Shown here: piece by piece, positions 36,003 to 46,453 of the stretch
Position numbering within the stretch: the first letter of the stretch is position 1
Layout: every line of letters starts with the position of its first letter
DNA from: Burkholderia sp. BCC0506
GTDB taxonomy: Bacteria; Pseudomonadota; Gammaproteobacteria; Burkholderiales; Burkholderiaceae
Direction: 5' to 3'
DNA: 64,000 nt
Assembly: GCF_902833145.1 (NCBI RefSeq)
Contig: NZ_CADFEN010000008.1
Coordinates: forward strand, 310,001-374,000
Notes under the pieces: generated by a model
Databases searched by the model: none
Told to the model about the DNA's origin: nothing
The model's input: only the letters and a program-made list of their open reading frames with translations
Translations under genes and position numbers: made by a program

Positions 36003-36033
36003 GATATGTTATATCGTAGCGATACAATATATC
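36003..36033 (+). promoter_or_regulatory. Zur-box-like dyad upstream of the zinc operon
   Basis: GATATGTTATATC (36003-36015) and GATACAATATATC (36021-36033) are inverted repeats, with 11 of 13 positions matching around the CG-TAG-CG centre. AT-rich dyads of this type (TGTTATA...TATAACA) are bound by the zinc sensor Zur. It lies 36 bp before the first gene of a set known from zinc-starvation regulons. Confidence 0.75.
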
Positions 36034-36068
36034 ATCTGATCCTCGACGTCCTCTTCCGGAATCGCCCG

Positions 36069-37277
<1,209 letters not shown>

Positions 37278-37337
37278 CCTGAACGCGCGCTTCCTGCATC
37301 GATCCGGATGGAGAAGGCGCTTCACCGGATTTCAAGC

Positions 37338-38258
37338 ATGAATGCAGCGCTTCCCGATATTTCCCTGACCGATGCCGCGCCGGGCCGTCGCCCGCTCGAA
37401 TGGGTCGGCATGCAGGGCATCGACCTGCCCGTCGTCGTGGCGGAGCCCGGCTGCCGGCGCGACGTGCATGCGCGTGTCGACGTACAGGTCGATCTGCCCG
37501 CGCCGCAGGTGAAAGGCATCCACATGTCGCGGCTGTACGCGCTGCTCGACGGGCTGGCCGACGGCGAAGCGTTGTCGCCGGCCGGCCTGCGGCGCGTGCT
37601 GCGCGCGATGGTCGACAGCCATCGCGATTGCGATACGGGCCGCGCGCGCGCGCGGTTGCGCTTCGACCTGCTGGCTCGCCGCGCGGCGCTCGTGACCGAC
37701 GGGCTGGCCGGCTGGAAGGCCTATCCGGTGCGGATCGACGCGACGCTCGCCGGCGACGCGTTCGAACTGCGCGCGCAGGCGACGGTTATCTATTCGTCGA
37801 CGTGCCCGTGCTCGGCCGCGTTATCGCGGCACTGGATCGAACAGGCGTTCCTGAGCACGTTCGGCGGCGACGCTCGCGTGGAGCCGGCGGCGGTCGCCGC
37901 GTGGCTGAAACGGCAGGCGACGGCCGCCACGCCGCACAGCCAGCGCAGCGAAGCCGTCGTCAGCGTGGCGCTGCCGGCCGATCGCGCAACGTTGGGGCTG
38001 ATCGACCTGATCGATCGCGTCGAGCATGCGCTCGGCACGCCGGTGCAGACCGCCGTCAAGCGCGCGGACGAGCAGGCGTTCGCGGTGCTGAACGGCGGGA
38101 ACCCGATGTTCGTCGAGGACGCGGCGCGCCGCGTGCAGGCCGCGCTGGAAGATCGTCATGCGAGCCCGCGCGTGCATGTGCGTCATCTCGAAAGCCTGCA
38201 TCCGCACGATGCGGTGGCGTGGGCTGCGCCGCTGGATGAAGGCGCCGACGCATGCTGA
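37338..38258 (+). CDS. folE2: GTP cyclohydrolase FolE2 (type IB)
   Basis: Makes dihydroneopterin triphosphate from GTP for folate and queuosine, using Mn or Fe rather than obligatory zinc, so it replaces FolE during zinc starvation. It has 306 residues with [28 protein letters not shown], the catalytic [11 protein letters not shown] (Cys156, Cys158), TPHSQRS and [13 protein letters not shown]. These features match the pseudomonad-type FolE2. MNAALPDIS fits the family N-terminus; an ATG 30 bases upstream is less likely. It overlaps the next gene by 7 bp. Confidence 0.92.
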   Translation: MNAALPDISLTDAAPGRRPLEWVGMQGIDLPVVVAEPGCRRDVHARVDVQVDLPAPQVKGIHMSRLYALLDGLADGEALSPAGLRRVLRAMVDSHRDCDTGRARARLRFDLLARRAALVTDGLAGWKAYPVRIDATLAGDAFELRAQATVIYSSTCPCSAALSRHWIEQAFLSTFGGDARVEPAAVAAWLKRQATAATPHSQRSEAVVSVALPADRATLGLIDLIDRVEHALGTPVQTAVKRADEQAFAVLNGGNPMFVEDAARRVQAALEDRHASPRVHVRHLESLHPHDAVAWAAPLDEGADAC

Positions 38259-38833
38259 TCCGCAAGCTGTTCCGCTTCGAGAATGCGCACGTCGTGCGCG
38301 GCTGCAGCACGCGGCGCTGCTCGCATTCGATCCACGGCCATTCGTACCGCGTGGAGCTGCTGCTCGAAGCGCATGCGCTGGACCACGGGCAGATGATCTA
38401 CGACTTCGGGCTGCTCAAGGGCGACGTGCGCGACCTGATCGATGCGTTCGACCATGCGGTGACGCTGTGGTCGGACGACGATCCGTGCTACGTCGAAAGC
38501 ATGCGTCGGCATTCGGAGCGCTGGGTGCTGCTGCCGGTGTCGCCGAGCGCCGAGCAGTTCTCGCGCGTGTTCTTTCGCCTCGTCGACGCGGCGCTGCGCG
38601 GGACGCGCATGTCGAACGGCGAAGCCGACGTGCGGCTGCATTCGGTGATCGTTCACGAGACCGAGACCGGCTACGCGCAGTGTTTCCGCGACGACGCCTT
38701 CAATCCGCGCATGGGCCGCATCGACCTCGATGCGATCGTGTTCGCGCCGGCCATCGTCGCGCAGTGGCGCGATCCCGGCCTGTTCGAGCGGCTCAAGCGA
38801 AGCCATGTCCTTTCCCGGCAGGAATCCTCATGA
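38252..38833 (+). CDS. 6-carboxytetrahydropterin synthase-like protein (QueD/PTPS family)
   Basis: A 193-residue protein of the PTPS family, which acts after GTP cyclohydrolase in queuosine or pterin synthesis. Zinc ligands His13, His28 and His30 are present. The nucleophile Cys23 is one residue further from the HGH motif than in E. coli QueD (CSHSIHGH against CGRLHGH), and the protein is longer than the usual 120. The neighbours suggest it is the QueD2 paralogue of the zinc-limited state. It overlaps folE2 by 7 bp and the next gene by 4 bp. Confidence 0.82.
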   Translation: MLIRKLFRFENAHVVRGCSTRRCSHSIHGHSYRVELLLEAHALDHGQMIYDFGLLKGDVRDLIDAFDHAVTLWSDDDPCYVESMRRHSERWVLLPVSPSAEQFSRVFFRLVDAALRGTRMSNGEADVRLHSVIVHETETGYAQCFRDDAFNPRMGRIDLDAIVFAPAIVAQWRDPGLFERLKRSHVLSRQESS

Positions 38834-39390
38834 TCCGAAAGAACCCGCGCGGCGACCTGCCGCAGATTCATCCGGACGCGTTCGTCGATCCGACCGCCAT
38901 CCTGTGCGGGTGCGTGATCGTCGAGGAGAACGTGTTCATCGGCCCGTACGCGGTGATCCGTGCCGACGAAACCGATGCGCGCGGCGAGATCGCGCCGATC
39001 GTGATCGGTGCACATTCGAACATCCAGGACGGCGTCGTGATCCATTCGAAATCGGGCGCGAGCGTGACGATCGGCCGGCACACGTCGATCGCGCATCGCG
39101 CGATCGTCCACGGGCCGTGCACCGTCGGCGACGGCGTGTTCGTCGGGTTCAACAGCGTGCTGTTCAACTGCACGATCGACGACGGCTGCGTGGTGCGCTA
39201 CAACGCGGTCGTCGACGGCTGCCACTTGCCGCCGGGCTTCCACGTGCGCTCGACCGAACGCATCGGGCCGGAAACCGATCTCGCCGCGTTGCCGCAGGTG
39301 ACGGCCGACGCGAGCGATTTCTCCGAGGACGTCGCGCGCACGAACAACGCGCTGGTGCTCGGTTACAAGCGGATCCAGAACGAGTTCTGA
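38830..39390 (+). CDS. Gamma-carbonic-anhydrase-like left-handed beta-helix protein
   Basis: A 186-residue hexapeptide-repeat protein of the gamma-carbonic anhydrase/YrdA-like group. The metal-ligand histidines are His72 (VVIHS), His89 (SIAHR) and His94 (AIVHG). Gamma enzymes can work with iron or cobalt, so a copy in a zinc-starvation operon is sensible; the same kind of gene lies by folE2 and pyrQ in the P. aeruginosa zinc-sparing locus. Carbonic anhydrase activity is inferred. ATGA overlap with the previous gene. Confidence 0.85.
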   Translation: MIRKNPRGDLPQIHPDAFVDPTAILCGCVIVEENVFIGPYAVIRADETDARGEIAPIVIGAHSNIQDGVVIHSKSGASVTIGRHTSIAHRAIVHGPCTVGDGVFVGFNSVLFNCTIDDGCVVRYNAVVDGCHLPPGFHVRSTERIGPETDLAALPQVTADASDFSEDVARTNNALVLGYKRIQNEF

Positions 39391-39393
39391 GTC

Positions 39394-40770
39394 ATGGACG
39401 AGCGGATGCGGCGCGAAGGGGACGACCGAGCGAAACGACGGCACGCCGATCTGCTGGTGCACGGCGGCACGGTGATGACGCCCAATGGCGCCGAGCGGAT
39501 CGACGTCGCATGCGCGGATGGCCGCGTCGTCGCGCTGGGTGCGTTGCACGGCACCTGGAGCGCCGACGTGCAGCTCGATGCGCGCGGATTGCACGTGCTG
39601 CCGGGCGTGGTCGACAGCCAGGTGCATTTCCGCGAGCCGGGGCTCACGCACAAGGAGACCCTCGAGGCCGGCACGCGCGGCGCGGTGCTCGGCGGCGTCA
39701 CGACGATCTTCGAGATGCCCAATACGCATCCGCTGACGCTGAGCGAGCGGGACTTGCAGACGAAGCGGGACCTGGCGCACGGCCGCGCATGGTGCGACTA
39801 CGCGTTCTACATCGGCGGCTCCGCCGTGAATGCCGAACGGCTGCCGGCGCTCGAATGCTTGCCCGGCTGCGCGGGCGTGAAGGTTTTCATGGGCAGCTCG
39901 TTCGGCGATCTGCTGGCCGACGACGAAACCGTGCTGCGCCGGATCCTGCGCAACGGCCGGCGACGCATGGCCGTGCACGCGGAGGACGACGCGCGGCTGC
40001 GCGAACGCAAGGCGATCGCGGAAGCGAGCGGCGACGTGCGCGACCATCCGCGCTGGCGCGACGTGGAAAGCGCGCTGGCCGCGACGCGGCGCATCGTCGG
40101 GCTGGCAGCGGAAGTGGGCCGCCGGCTGCATGTGCTGCACGTGTCCACCGCGGATGAAATGGCGTTTCTCGCACGGCACCGGCGGCGCGTGACCGTCGAA
40201 GTCACGCCGCATCACCTGAGCCTGCATGCGCCCGATTGCTACGAGCGGCTCGGCACGTTCGCGCAGATGAATCCGCCCGTGCGCGAACGGCATCATCGCG
40301 ACGCGCTGTGGCAGGCCGTGCGCGACGGCGTGGTCGACGTGATCGGCAGCGATCATGCGCCGCACACGCGCGACGAGAAGCGCCGCCCGTATCCGCAGTC
40401 GCCGAGCGGGATGACCGGCGTGCAGACGCTGCTGCCGCTGATGCTCGACCACGTGCAGGCCGGCCGCCTGAGCCTCGAACGGCTGGTCGACCTGACGAGC
40501 GCCGGGCCGGCGCGCGTTTTCGGCATCGAAGGGAAGGGGCGCATTGCGGCGGGCTACGACGCCGATTTCAGCATCGTCGACCTGCGCGCGCGGCGGGTCA
40601 TCCGCGACGAATGGATCGCGAGCGTGAGCGGCTGGACGCCGTACGACGGATGCGCGGTCACGGGGTGGCCCGTGCATACGGTCGTGCGCGGGCAGGTCGT
40701 CGTGCGGGATGGGGCGCTGCACGGGCAGCCGACCGGGGAGCCGGTGACATTTCTGGATGCGGCGGCTTGA
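39394..40770 (+). CDS. pyrQ: Dihydroorotase-like amidohydrolase, PyrQ type
   Basis: A 458-residue amidohydrolase resembling class-I dihydroorotases, for pyrimidine synthesis. The ligands Lys163 (GVKVFMG), HAEDD, TPHHLSL and SDHAPHT are intact. The first metal motif, HxH in classic enzymes, reads DSQVHFREPG, so Gln76 replaces the first His. The same replacement occurs in the PyrQ group, zinc-starvation stand-ins for PyrC. It begins 4 bp after the previous stop and ends the operon. Allantoinase or hydantoinase activity is a less likely alternative. Confidence 0.83.
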   Translation: MDERMRREGDDRAKRRHADLLVHGGTVMTPNGAERIDVACADGRVVALGALHGTWSADVQLDARGLHVLPGVVDSQVHFREPGLTHKETLEAGTRGAVLGGVTTIFEMPNTHPLTLSERDLQTKRDLAHGRAWCDYAFYIGGSAVNAERLPALECLPGCAGVKVFMGSSFGDLLADDETVLRRILRNGRRRMAVHAEDDARLRERKAIAEASGDVRDHPRWRDVESALAATRRIVGLAAEVGRRLHVLHVSTADEMAFLARHRRRVTVEVTPHHLSLHAPDCYERLGTFAQMNPPVRERHHRDALWQAVRDGVVDVIGSDHAPHTRDEKRRPYPQSPSGMTGVQTLLPLMLDHVQAGRLSLERLVDLTSAGPARVFGIEGKGRIAAGYDADFSIVDLRARRVIRDEWIASVSGWTPYDGCAVTGWPVHTVVRGQVVVRDGALHGQPTGEPVTFLDAAA

Positions 40771-40981
40771 CCGGAACGGTGTGCGGCCCGTTGCAGCGTC
40801 CGCTCGGTAAGCCGCATCCCGCACGAGCGCATCGGCCTTGCCCGCCTGCGCCTGGGCGATCGGCATGCCATCGGCGATCGGCCCGGCGGTCTTGCCGACT
40901 GCCGAATCCGAAGGTCGCGCTTTTCGATCCGACGCTCGAGCGCCGCCGATCGCGACCGCAGCGCCGGCATGCCGGCCGGCT

Positions 40982-41830
40982 TCACTCTGCCGGCAATGTA
41001 GCCGCCAGCGCCCGCATCGCCTCCCCCGTTTCCGGGTTCGCCGGAAAGAACGCCTCGATCGCGAGTTCCGACAGCGTCACGTCGACCGGCGTGCCGAACA
41101 CCGTCGTCGTACTGAAGAACGTCAGCTCGCCGCTCGCCGTGCGTAGCCGCAGCGGCACGGCGATATCCGCGAAATCGGTGCGTGCGTGCGAATCGTCGGG
41201 CTGCCCGGCCGGCGCCGGATACGCGGCCAGCTCATCGCGCAGCGCATGCAGCGTCCGATCACCGCTCGCGTCGATCTGCCGCTGCAGCCGATGCAGGATG
41301 TGCGCGCGCCATTCGTGCCAGTTGACGATCTGCGACGCGAGACCGTCCGGATGCAGGCTCAGCCGCAGCACGTTGACGGGCGGCTGCAGCAGTGCCGGAT
41401 CGGCCTGCGCGACCAGCGCGCCGAGCATCCGGTTCGCGGCGAGCAGCGTCCAGTGGCGATCCACCGCGAGCGCCGGATAAGGCTCGTGCCCGCGCAGCAC
41501 GGCTTCGACCGCATGACGCGCGGCATCCAGTTGCGGGTCCGAAAACGGCCGTTCACGAAACAGCGGCGCGAAGCCGGCCGCGACGAGCAGCGCATTGCGT
41601 TCGCGCAGCGGCACGTCGAGGCGTTCGGCGAGATGCAGCACCATCTCGCGGCTCGGCTGCGCGCGGCCCGATTCGACGAAGCTCAGGTGGCGCGCGGACA
41701 CTTCCGCATCGAGCGCGAGCGCCATCTGGCTCAGGCGCCGGCGTTGCCGCCACGTGCGCAGCAGCGGGCCGACGCCGGACGCGCGGCCGGCGGACGGGGA
41801 AGGCGAATGGAGGGGGGCGGTCGAGTTCAT
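40982..41830 (-). CDS. XRE-family regulator with MmyB-like ligand-binding domain
   Basis: A 282-residue protein. The N-terminal helix-turn-helix (WRQRRRLSQMALALDAEVSARHLSFVESGRAQPSREM, in parts) is followed by an MmyB-like PAS-type domain (YPALAVDRHWTLLAANRMLGAL). Such regulators usually control a nearby SnoaL-like or short-chain dehydrogenase gene; their ligands may be fatty acids. I take MNSTAPLHSP as start; an ATG 18 bases upstream is possible. A perfect palindrome 37 bp upstream is repeated before the SnoaL-like gene at 49336. Confidence 0.87.
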   Translation of the reverse strand: MNSTAPLHSPSPSAGRASGVGPLLRTWRQRRRLSQMALALDAEVSARHLSFVESGRAQPSREMVLHLAERLDVPLRERNALLVAAGFAPLFRERPFSDPQLDAARHAVEAVLRGHEPYPALAVDRHWTLLAANRMLGALVAQADPALLQPPVNVLRLSLHPDGLASQIVNWHEWRAHILHRLQRQIDASGDRTLHALRDELAAYPAPAGQPDDSHARTDFADIAVPLRLRTASGELTFFSTTTVFGTPVDVTLSELAIEAFFPANPETGEAMRALAATLPAE

Positions 41831-41866
41831 GGGGGAGATGATAGGCAATCCCGCGCACCCCGGGCA

Positions 41867-41881
41867 TTACCTGCGAGGTAA
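41867..41881. promoter_or_regulatory. Palindromic operator TTACCT-GCG-AGGTAA
   Basis: A perfect 6-3-6 palindrome 37 bp upstream of the XRE/MmyB-type regulator. Likely its autoregulatory site. A near-identical site is at 49231-49245. The M50 remnant begins a few bases beyond it. Confidence 0.7.
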
Positions 41882-42310
41882 GCATTCCGGAGCGGCGCGC
41901 TGGCCTGCTACGCGGCCGCACGGCACGCCGACAGCAACCTGCTGCTTGCGTTGTCGTACACGGGTTTCTTCCTCAATCTGTTCAACATGATTCCGCTGTC
42001 GCCGTTCGACGGCGGGCGGATCACCGCGGTGCTGTCGCCGCGCATCGGGTTCGCGGGCGTGCCGGTGCTGATCGCGCTGTTCGTGTATCGGCCGAGCCCG
42101 CTGCTGATCGTGATGGCGATCGTCGCGCTTCCGCAACTGAAGCGCGCGTGGCGCTACGATCCCGACGCGCCGGGAAACCGCGTGTACTATGCGACGTCGA
42201 TCGAGACGAAGACGACCTACGCGCTCTGCTACGTCGGCCTGCTCGCGTTTCTCGCGCTGATGACGTCCGGCGTGCACGACATGCTGCGCGTCGTGCATGC
42301 GTCGACCTGA
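41882..42310 (+). pseudogene. Site-2 protease (M50) family, 5'-truncated remnant
   Basis: An open frame of about 142 codons that encodes only the C-terminal part of an M50/RseP-like membrane zinc protease. LSYTGFFLNLFNMIPLSPFDGGRI carries the second metal motif (N-x-x-P-x-x-P-x-D-G-G), followed by membrane segments. The HExxH motif and the N-terminal helices are missing. An in-frame stop at 41879-41881 and the operator of the neighbouring gene abut the break. No ribosome site or good start exists; a TTG at 41951 is the only candidate. I read it as the rest of a deletion. Confidence 0.75.
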
Positions 42311-42326
42311 CGGCGGCCGGATGCAA

Positions 42327-42362
42327 AAACACGGCGGCCGCTTCGACGCGGCCGCCGTGTTT
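42327..42362. terminator. Bidirectional terminator, 15-bp stem
   Basis: Arms 42327-42341 and 42348-42362 pair perfectly around TTCGAC. A-rich sequence on one side and TTT on the other give T-runs in both directions, as needed between convergent genes. Confidence 0.85.
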
Positions 42363-42375
42363 CAAAGGTCGGACC

Positions 42376-43770
42376 TTACGCGTCGCGATGACGCAGTTCG
42401 ACGCGCTTGATGTCCTTCACGATCACGAGATAGCTGAACACGGTGACGAGCGCATTCAGCCCGACGAACACGAGCGCGCCGTTGAACGAGCCGCTTGCGC
42501 CGACGAGATACCCGATCGCGATCGGCGCGACGATGCCCGCCGTGTTGCCGAACATGTTGAACAGGCTGCCCGACAGGCCGATCGCTTCCTTCGGCGCGGT
42601 ATCCGCGACGACGGCCCAGCCGAGCGAGCCGATTCCCTTGCCGAAGAACGACACGGCCATCAGCATGATGACCAGCGCTTCGCTGTCGACGTAGTTGCAG
42701 CCGATGATCGCCATCGACAGCGCCATCCCGCCGACGATCGGGATCTTGCGCGCGAGCGTCAGCGATACGCCGCGGCGGATCAGCGCGTCCGACAGCATTC
42801 CGCCGAGCACGCCGCCGAGGAAGCCGCAGATCGCCGGCAGCGACGTCATGAAGCCGGCCTTCAGCAGCGACATCCCGCGCGCCTGCACGAGGTAGATCGG
42901 GAACCACGTGAGGAAGAAGTACGTGAGCACGTTCACGCAGTACTGGCCGAGGTACACGCCGATCAGCATCCGGTTCGACAGCAACTGGCGCACGTAGTAC
43001 CAGCCGGCCACGCGGCTGCCTTCGGAAGCGCTGCCGCCGCTGCCGCGCGCGCCGGCCGGCCCGCCCGTCGACCGCACGAGGCCGCCGCCCTGCTCGATAT
43101 GGTCGAGTTCCGCCCGGTTCACGGCCGGATGGTCGGCCGGGTCCTTCACGACGCGCAGCCACAGGAACGCGAGCGCGATGCCGGCCAGGCCGAGCCACAG
43201 GTACACCTGATGCCAGCCGTACGCATGGGTGAGCCAGGCCATCAGCGGCGAGAACACCACGGCCGCGAAGTACTGCGCGGCATTGAAGATCGCCGACGCG
43301 GTGCCGCGTTCGGCGGTCGGGAACCAGCTCGCGACGACCTTCGCGTTCGCCGGAAACGCGGGCGCTTCCGCGATGCCGACCGCGAAGCGCATCGCGAACA
43401 GCGCGGCGACCGCGAACGCGGCGCTGCCGCCGAGGCCGATCGTGCTCTGCAGCAGCGTGAACGCCGACCACAGGAAGATGCTCGCCGCGTACACGCGCCG
43501 TGCGCCGAAGCGGTCGAGCAGCCAGCCGCTCGGCAGTTGCGCGAGCACGTACGCCCAGCTGAACGCCGAAAAGATGTAGCCCATCGTCACCGGATCGATG
43601 CCGAACGCCTTGCGGATCGGCGTGCCGGTAATCGACAGCGTGGCGCGGTCCGCGTAATTGAGCGTCGTGACGACGAACAGCATCGCCAGGATCCAGTAGC
43701 GCACGGCGGTTCGGCGCGCGGTGCGCGCGAGGTCGAGCGGAAGATCGCGAGGGGAGGTCTGATTGTTCAC
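42376..43770 (-). CDS. MFS transporter, glucarate/galactarate permease type
   Basis: A 464-residue major facilitator of the anion:cation symporter family: LNYADRATLSITGTPIRKAFG in the first helix, GWLLDRFGARRVY in loop 2-3, twelve membrane segments. Close in pattern to GudP/GarP, which import D-glucarate and D-galactarate. It is divergent from the KGSA dehydrogenase gene, and kdgD and garD are within 5 kb, so the substrate is probably the aldarate degraded by them. A shared operator-like sequence lies 12 bp upstream of its start. Confidence 0.85.
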   Translation of the reverse strand: MNNQTSPRDLPLDLARTARRTAVRYWILAMLFVVTTLNYADRATLSITGTPIRKAFGIDPVTMGYIFSAFSWAYVLAQLPSGWLLDRFGARRVYAASIFLWSAFTLLQSTIGLGGSAAFAVAALFAMRFAVGIAEAPAFPANAKVVASWFPTAERGTASAIFNAAQYFAAVVFSPLMAWLTHAYGWHQVYLWLGLAGIALAFLWLRVVKDPADHPAVNRAELDHIEQGGGLVRSTGGPAGARGSGGSASEGSRVAGWYYVRQLLSNRMLIGVYLGQYCVNVLTYFFLTWFPIYLVQARGMSLLKAGFMTSLPAICGFLGGVLGGMLSDALIRRGVSLTLARKIPIVGGMALSMAIIGCNYVDSEALVIMLMAVSFFGKGIGSLGWAVVADTAPKEAIGLSGSLFNMFGNTAGIVAPIAIGYLVGASGSFNGALVFVGLNALVTVFSYLVIVKDIKRVELRHRDA

Positions 43771-43781
43771 TTTAAACGTAC

Positions 43782-43947
43782 GTCGTCGTATGACATGGGC
43801 GAAAGTTTATTGATAATGGCCCGATTCAGAAACTTCGGGTTTTCCCTTTGGATCGTCGTCACAGTGTGGGAAGGTCGGGATTTTCTGGCCGGGACAGGCT
43901 TTCGGAGGTATCGTCGTCGCCTTCGCAGGCGGCGAGAATGATACGAC
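43782..43947. promoter_or_regulatory. FadR/GntR-like operator sites between permease and KGSADH genes
   Basis: GTCGTCGTATGACAT (43782-43796) is close to the TNGTNNNACNA pattern of FadR-type GntR regulators. ATGATACGAC (43938-43947) and ATCGTATCTG (43961-43970) carry the same TCGTAT core. They lie near the starts of the two divergent genes, and related sites precede kdgD and garD. Confidence 0.5.
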
Positions 43948-44016
43948 CTTGTCGGCAGACATCGTATCTGTTGAGCTACAATGAGCAATCCATACCCGAA
44001 CCACGGAGCACACCCC

Positions 44017-45594
44017 ATGCAACTGACAGGAGAGATGCTGATCGGCGCCGAAGCGGTGGCCGGCTCGGCCGGCACCTTGCACGCGTTCGATCCGACGAAG
44101 GGCGCGCCGATCGACGTTCCGGCGTTCGGCGTCGCGACGCAGGCCGACGTCGACCGCGCGTGCGAACTCGCCCGCGACGCGTTCGATGCGTATCGCTCGC
44201 AGCCGCTCGCGGCCCGCGCGGCGTTTCTCGAAGCGATCGCCGATGAAATCGTCGCGCTCGGCGAGGCGCTGATCGAGCGCGCGCATGCCGAAACGGGTCT
44301 GCCCGTCGCGCGGCTGCAGGGCGAGCGCGGCCGCACCGTCGGCCAGCTCCGGCTGTTCGCGCGCGTCGTGCGCGACGGGCGCTTCCTCGCCGCGTCGATC
44401 GATCCCGCGCAGCCGGCACGCACGCCGCTGCCGCGCTCCGACCTGCGGCTGCAGAAAGTCGCGCTCGGGCCCGTCGCCGTGTTCGGCGCGAGCAATTTCC
44501 CGCTCGCGTTCTCGGTGGCCGGCGGCGATACCGCGTCGGCGCTGGCAGCCGGCTGCCCGGTGATCGTGAAGGCGCATGAAGCGCACCTCGGCACGTCCGA
44601 GCTGGTCGGCCGCGCGATCCGCGCCGCCGTCGCGAAAACCGGCATGCCGGCCGGCGTGTTCTCGCTGCTGATCGGCCCCGGCCGCGTGACCGGCGCGGCG
44701 CTGGTCAGCCATCCGGCGATCCAGGCGGTCGGTTTCACCGGTTCGCGACAGGGCGGGATGGCGCTCGTGCAGCTCGCGAACGCGCGTGAACAGCCGATTC
44801 CCGTCTATGCGGAAATGAGCAGCATCAACCCGGTCGTGCTGTTCCCGGCCGCGCTGGCCGCGCGCGGCGACGCGATCGCGACGGGCTTCGTCGATTCGCT
44901 GACGCTCGGCGTCGGCCAGTTCTGTACCAATCCGGGCCTCGTGCTCGCGATCGACGGCCCCGATCTCGACCGCTTCGAGACCGTCGCCGCGCAGGCGCTC
45001 GCGAAGAAGCCGGCCGGCGTGATGCTCACGCCCGGCATTGCCGATGCATACCGCAATGGCCGCGGCAAGCTGGCCGAACTGCCGGGCGTGCGCGAGATCG
45101 GCGCGGGCGAGGCCGCGCAGACCGACTGCCAGGCGGGCGGCGCGCTGTACGAAGTGGGCGCGCAGGCGTTCCTGGCCGAGCCGGCGTTCAGTCACGAGGT
45201 GTTCGGGCCGGCGTCGCTGATCGTGCGCTGCCGCGATCTCGACGAAGTCGCGCGCGTGCTCGACGCGCTCGAAGGCCAGTTGACGGCCACGCTGCAGATC
45301 GACGCCGACGACAAGCCGCTCGCGCGCCGGCTGCTGCCGATCCTCGAACGCAAGGCCGGCCGCCTGCTGGTCAACGGTTACCCGACCGGCGTCGAGGTAT
45401 GCGACGCGATGGTGCACGGCGGGCCGTTCCCCGCGACGTCGAACCCGGCCGTCACGTCGGTCGGCGCGACCGCGATCGAGCGTTTCCTGCGGCCCGTGTG
45501 CTATCAGGACTTCCCGGACGACCTGCTGCCCGACGCGCTGCAGGAAGGCAATCCGCTCGCGATTCCGCGGCTGCGGGACGGCAAGGCGGAGTGA
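44017..45594 (+). CDS. 2,5-dioxovalerate (alpha-ketoglutaric semialdehyde) dehydrogenase
   Basis: Oxidises alpha-ketoglutaric semialdehyde to 2-oxoglutarate, the last step of the non-phosphorylating aldarate pathway. It is a 525-residue aldehyde dehydrogenase of the KGSADH III group: [28 protein letters not shown], the AEMSSINPV glutamate region and catalytic Cys in GQFCTNPG. The start follows GGAG by 8 nt; an ATG 36 bases upstream overlaps the promoter sites. A strong terminator follows at 45645. The substrate is inferred from kdgD and garD nearby. Confidence 0.88.
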   Translation: MQLTGEMLIGAEAVAGSAGTLHAFDPTKGAPIDVPAFGVATQADVDRACELARDAFDAYRSQPLAARAAFLEAIADEIVALGEALIERAHAETGLPVARLQGERGRTVGQLRLFARVVRDGRFLAASIDPAQPARTPLPRSDLRLQKVALGPVAVFGASNFPLAFSVAGGDTASALAAGCPVIVKAHEAHLGTSELVGRAIRAAVAKTGMPAGVFSLLIGPGRVTGAALVSHPAIQAVGFTGSRQGGMALVQLANAREQPIPVYAEMSSINPVVLFPAALAARGDAIATGFVDSLTLGVGQFCTNPGLVLAIDGPDLDRFETVAAQALAKKPAGVMLTPGIADAYRNGRGKLAELPGVREIGAGEAAQTDCQAGGALYEVGAQAFLAEPAFSHEVFGPASLIVRCRDLDEVARVLDALEGQLTATLQIDADDKPLARRLLPILERKAGRLLVNGYPTGVEVCDAMVHGGPFPATSNPAVTSVGATAIERFLRPVCYQDFPDDLLPDALQEGNPLAIPRLRDGKAE

Positions 45595-45644
45595 CGCGGC
45601 GGCGGCCCGGCGGCGAACGCCGGGCTGCTCGCCGGATGGACGAA

Positions 45645-45679
45645 AGCGGAGGCGGCCGATGGCCGTCTCCGCTTTTTTT
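45645..45679 (+). terminator. Intrinsic terminator after the KGSADH gene
   Basis: A 13-bp stem (45645-45657 with 45661-45673, one G-U pair, 3-nt loop) is followed by a run of seven T (45673-45679). Confidence 0.92.
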
Positions 45680-45787
45680 CAGGGTGCCTTCCCTGTTGCC
45701 GGCGTTTCTCCTACAGTAGCGAAGCCTCGGGCCGTCCGGCCCGCAGGCGAGCCTGAGAGACGCACAAGACCAACAAGGAACCATCCG

Positions 45788-46342
45788 ATGAATATCAGCA
45801 AGCGAGGCGACCACCTGTTCGCGGCCGGGTTGTGGAAAGCGATCGGCGACGTCGCGAAATCGGTCCGTACCCAGATCGGCGAATACAGCGAGGGGCGCGT
45901 GCTGGCCGACGCGCTGTTCGCGCTGCAGCGCGAGCTGGGCGGCAGCGAATTCGACGTGACGATCAACCAGGGGCGGCCCGTCGCGGGCTCCGATCCGCAT
46001 TCGTTGATTTTCGGCAGGGCCGTCGAGCGCTTCAAGCACGACATGGAGGCGGTGGTGTTCGCGCTGAAGCACCGCCGCAGCATCGACGCACCCAACGGTG
46101 CGCAGCGCGCCGGAGAACTGACGCAGGCCAACACGCATCTCGCGACCGCGAAGCAGTACGCGATGTTGACGGTCGGGCGATTCTTCGATGCGGTCGTCGA
46201 CCGCGACGTGCTGGAGCAGATCGTGGCTGCCGAGTCGCCGGCGCGCGGCCGGCCGATCGCGGCGCGCAAGGGGATCGACGAGACGCAGCGCACGCTCACC
46301 AGTGTGCGCCAGCGGATCATCGGCGCGATCGCGCAGATGTAA
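45788..46342 (+). CDS. Hypothetical protein in the galactarate locus
   Basis: A 184-residue soluble protein with no signal peptide or membrane segment; I do not recognise a family. The sequence is helix-rich and mixed in charge (SKRGDHLFAAGLWKAIGDVAKSVRT, FGRAVERFKHDMEAVVFALKHRRSID). A central conserved-looking segment is AQRAGELTQANTHLATAKQYAMLTVGRFFDAVVD, in parts. CAAGGAACC precedes the ATG. It has its own terminator upstream and is convergent with kdgD, so it need not belong to the aldarate pathway. Confidence 0.7.
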   Translation: MNISKRGDHLFAAGLWKAIGDVAKSVRTQIGEYSEGRVLADALFALQRELGGSEFDVTINQGRPVAGSDPHSLIFGRAVERFKHDMEAVVFALKHRRSIDAPNGAQRAGELTQANTHLATAKQYAMLTVGRFFDAVVDRDVLEQIVAAESPARGRPIAARKGIDETQRTLTSVRQRIIGAIAQM

Positions 46343-46346
46343 TGCA

Positions 46347-46380
46347 ATGGCCGCGCCGGCTCGTCGAGCCGCGCGGCCAT
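46347..46380. terminator. Stem-loop between the hypothetical gene and kdgD
   Basis: Arms 46347-46361 and 46367-46380 pair with a single 1-nt bulge. They lie between convergent genes and may end both transcripts, though no T-run is present. Confidence 0.45.
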
Positions 46381-46453
46381 CGGGTGATACCGATACGGGG
46401 CGCGGCCGGCGCGCGGTGTCGATGCTGCAGGCCCGCGCCGCCGGCAACCCCGC

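Noticed and set aside
37338-38258. FolE2 with a degenerate active site (missing the GAHNQR motif)
   Set aside because: The pseudomonad-type FolE2 branch naturally has STCPCSAAL and TPHSQRS instead; all of these are present.
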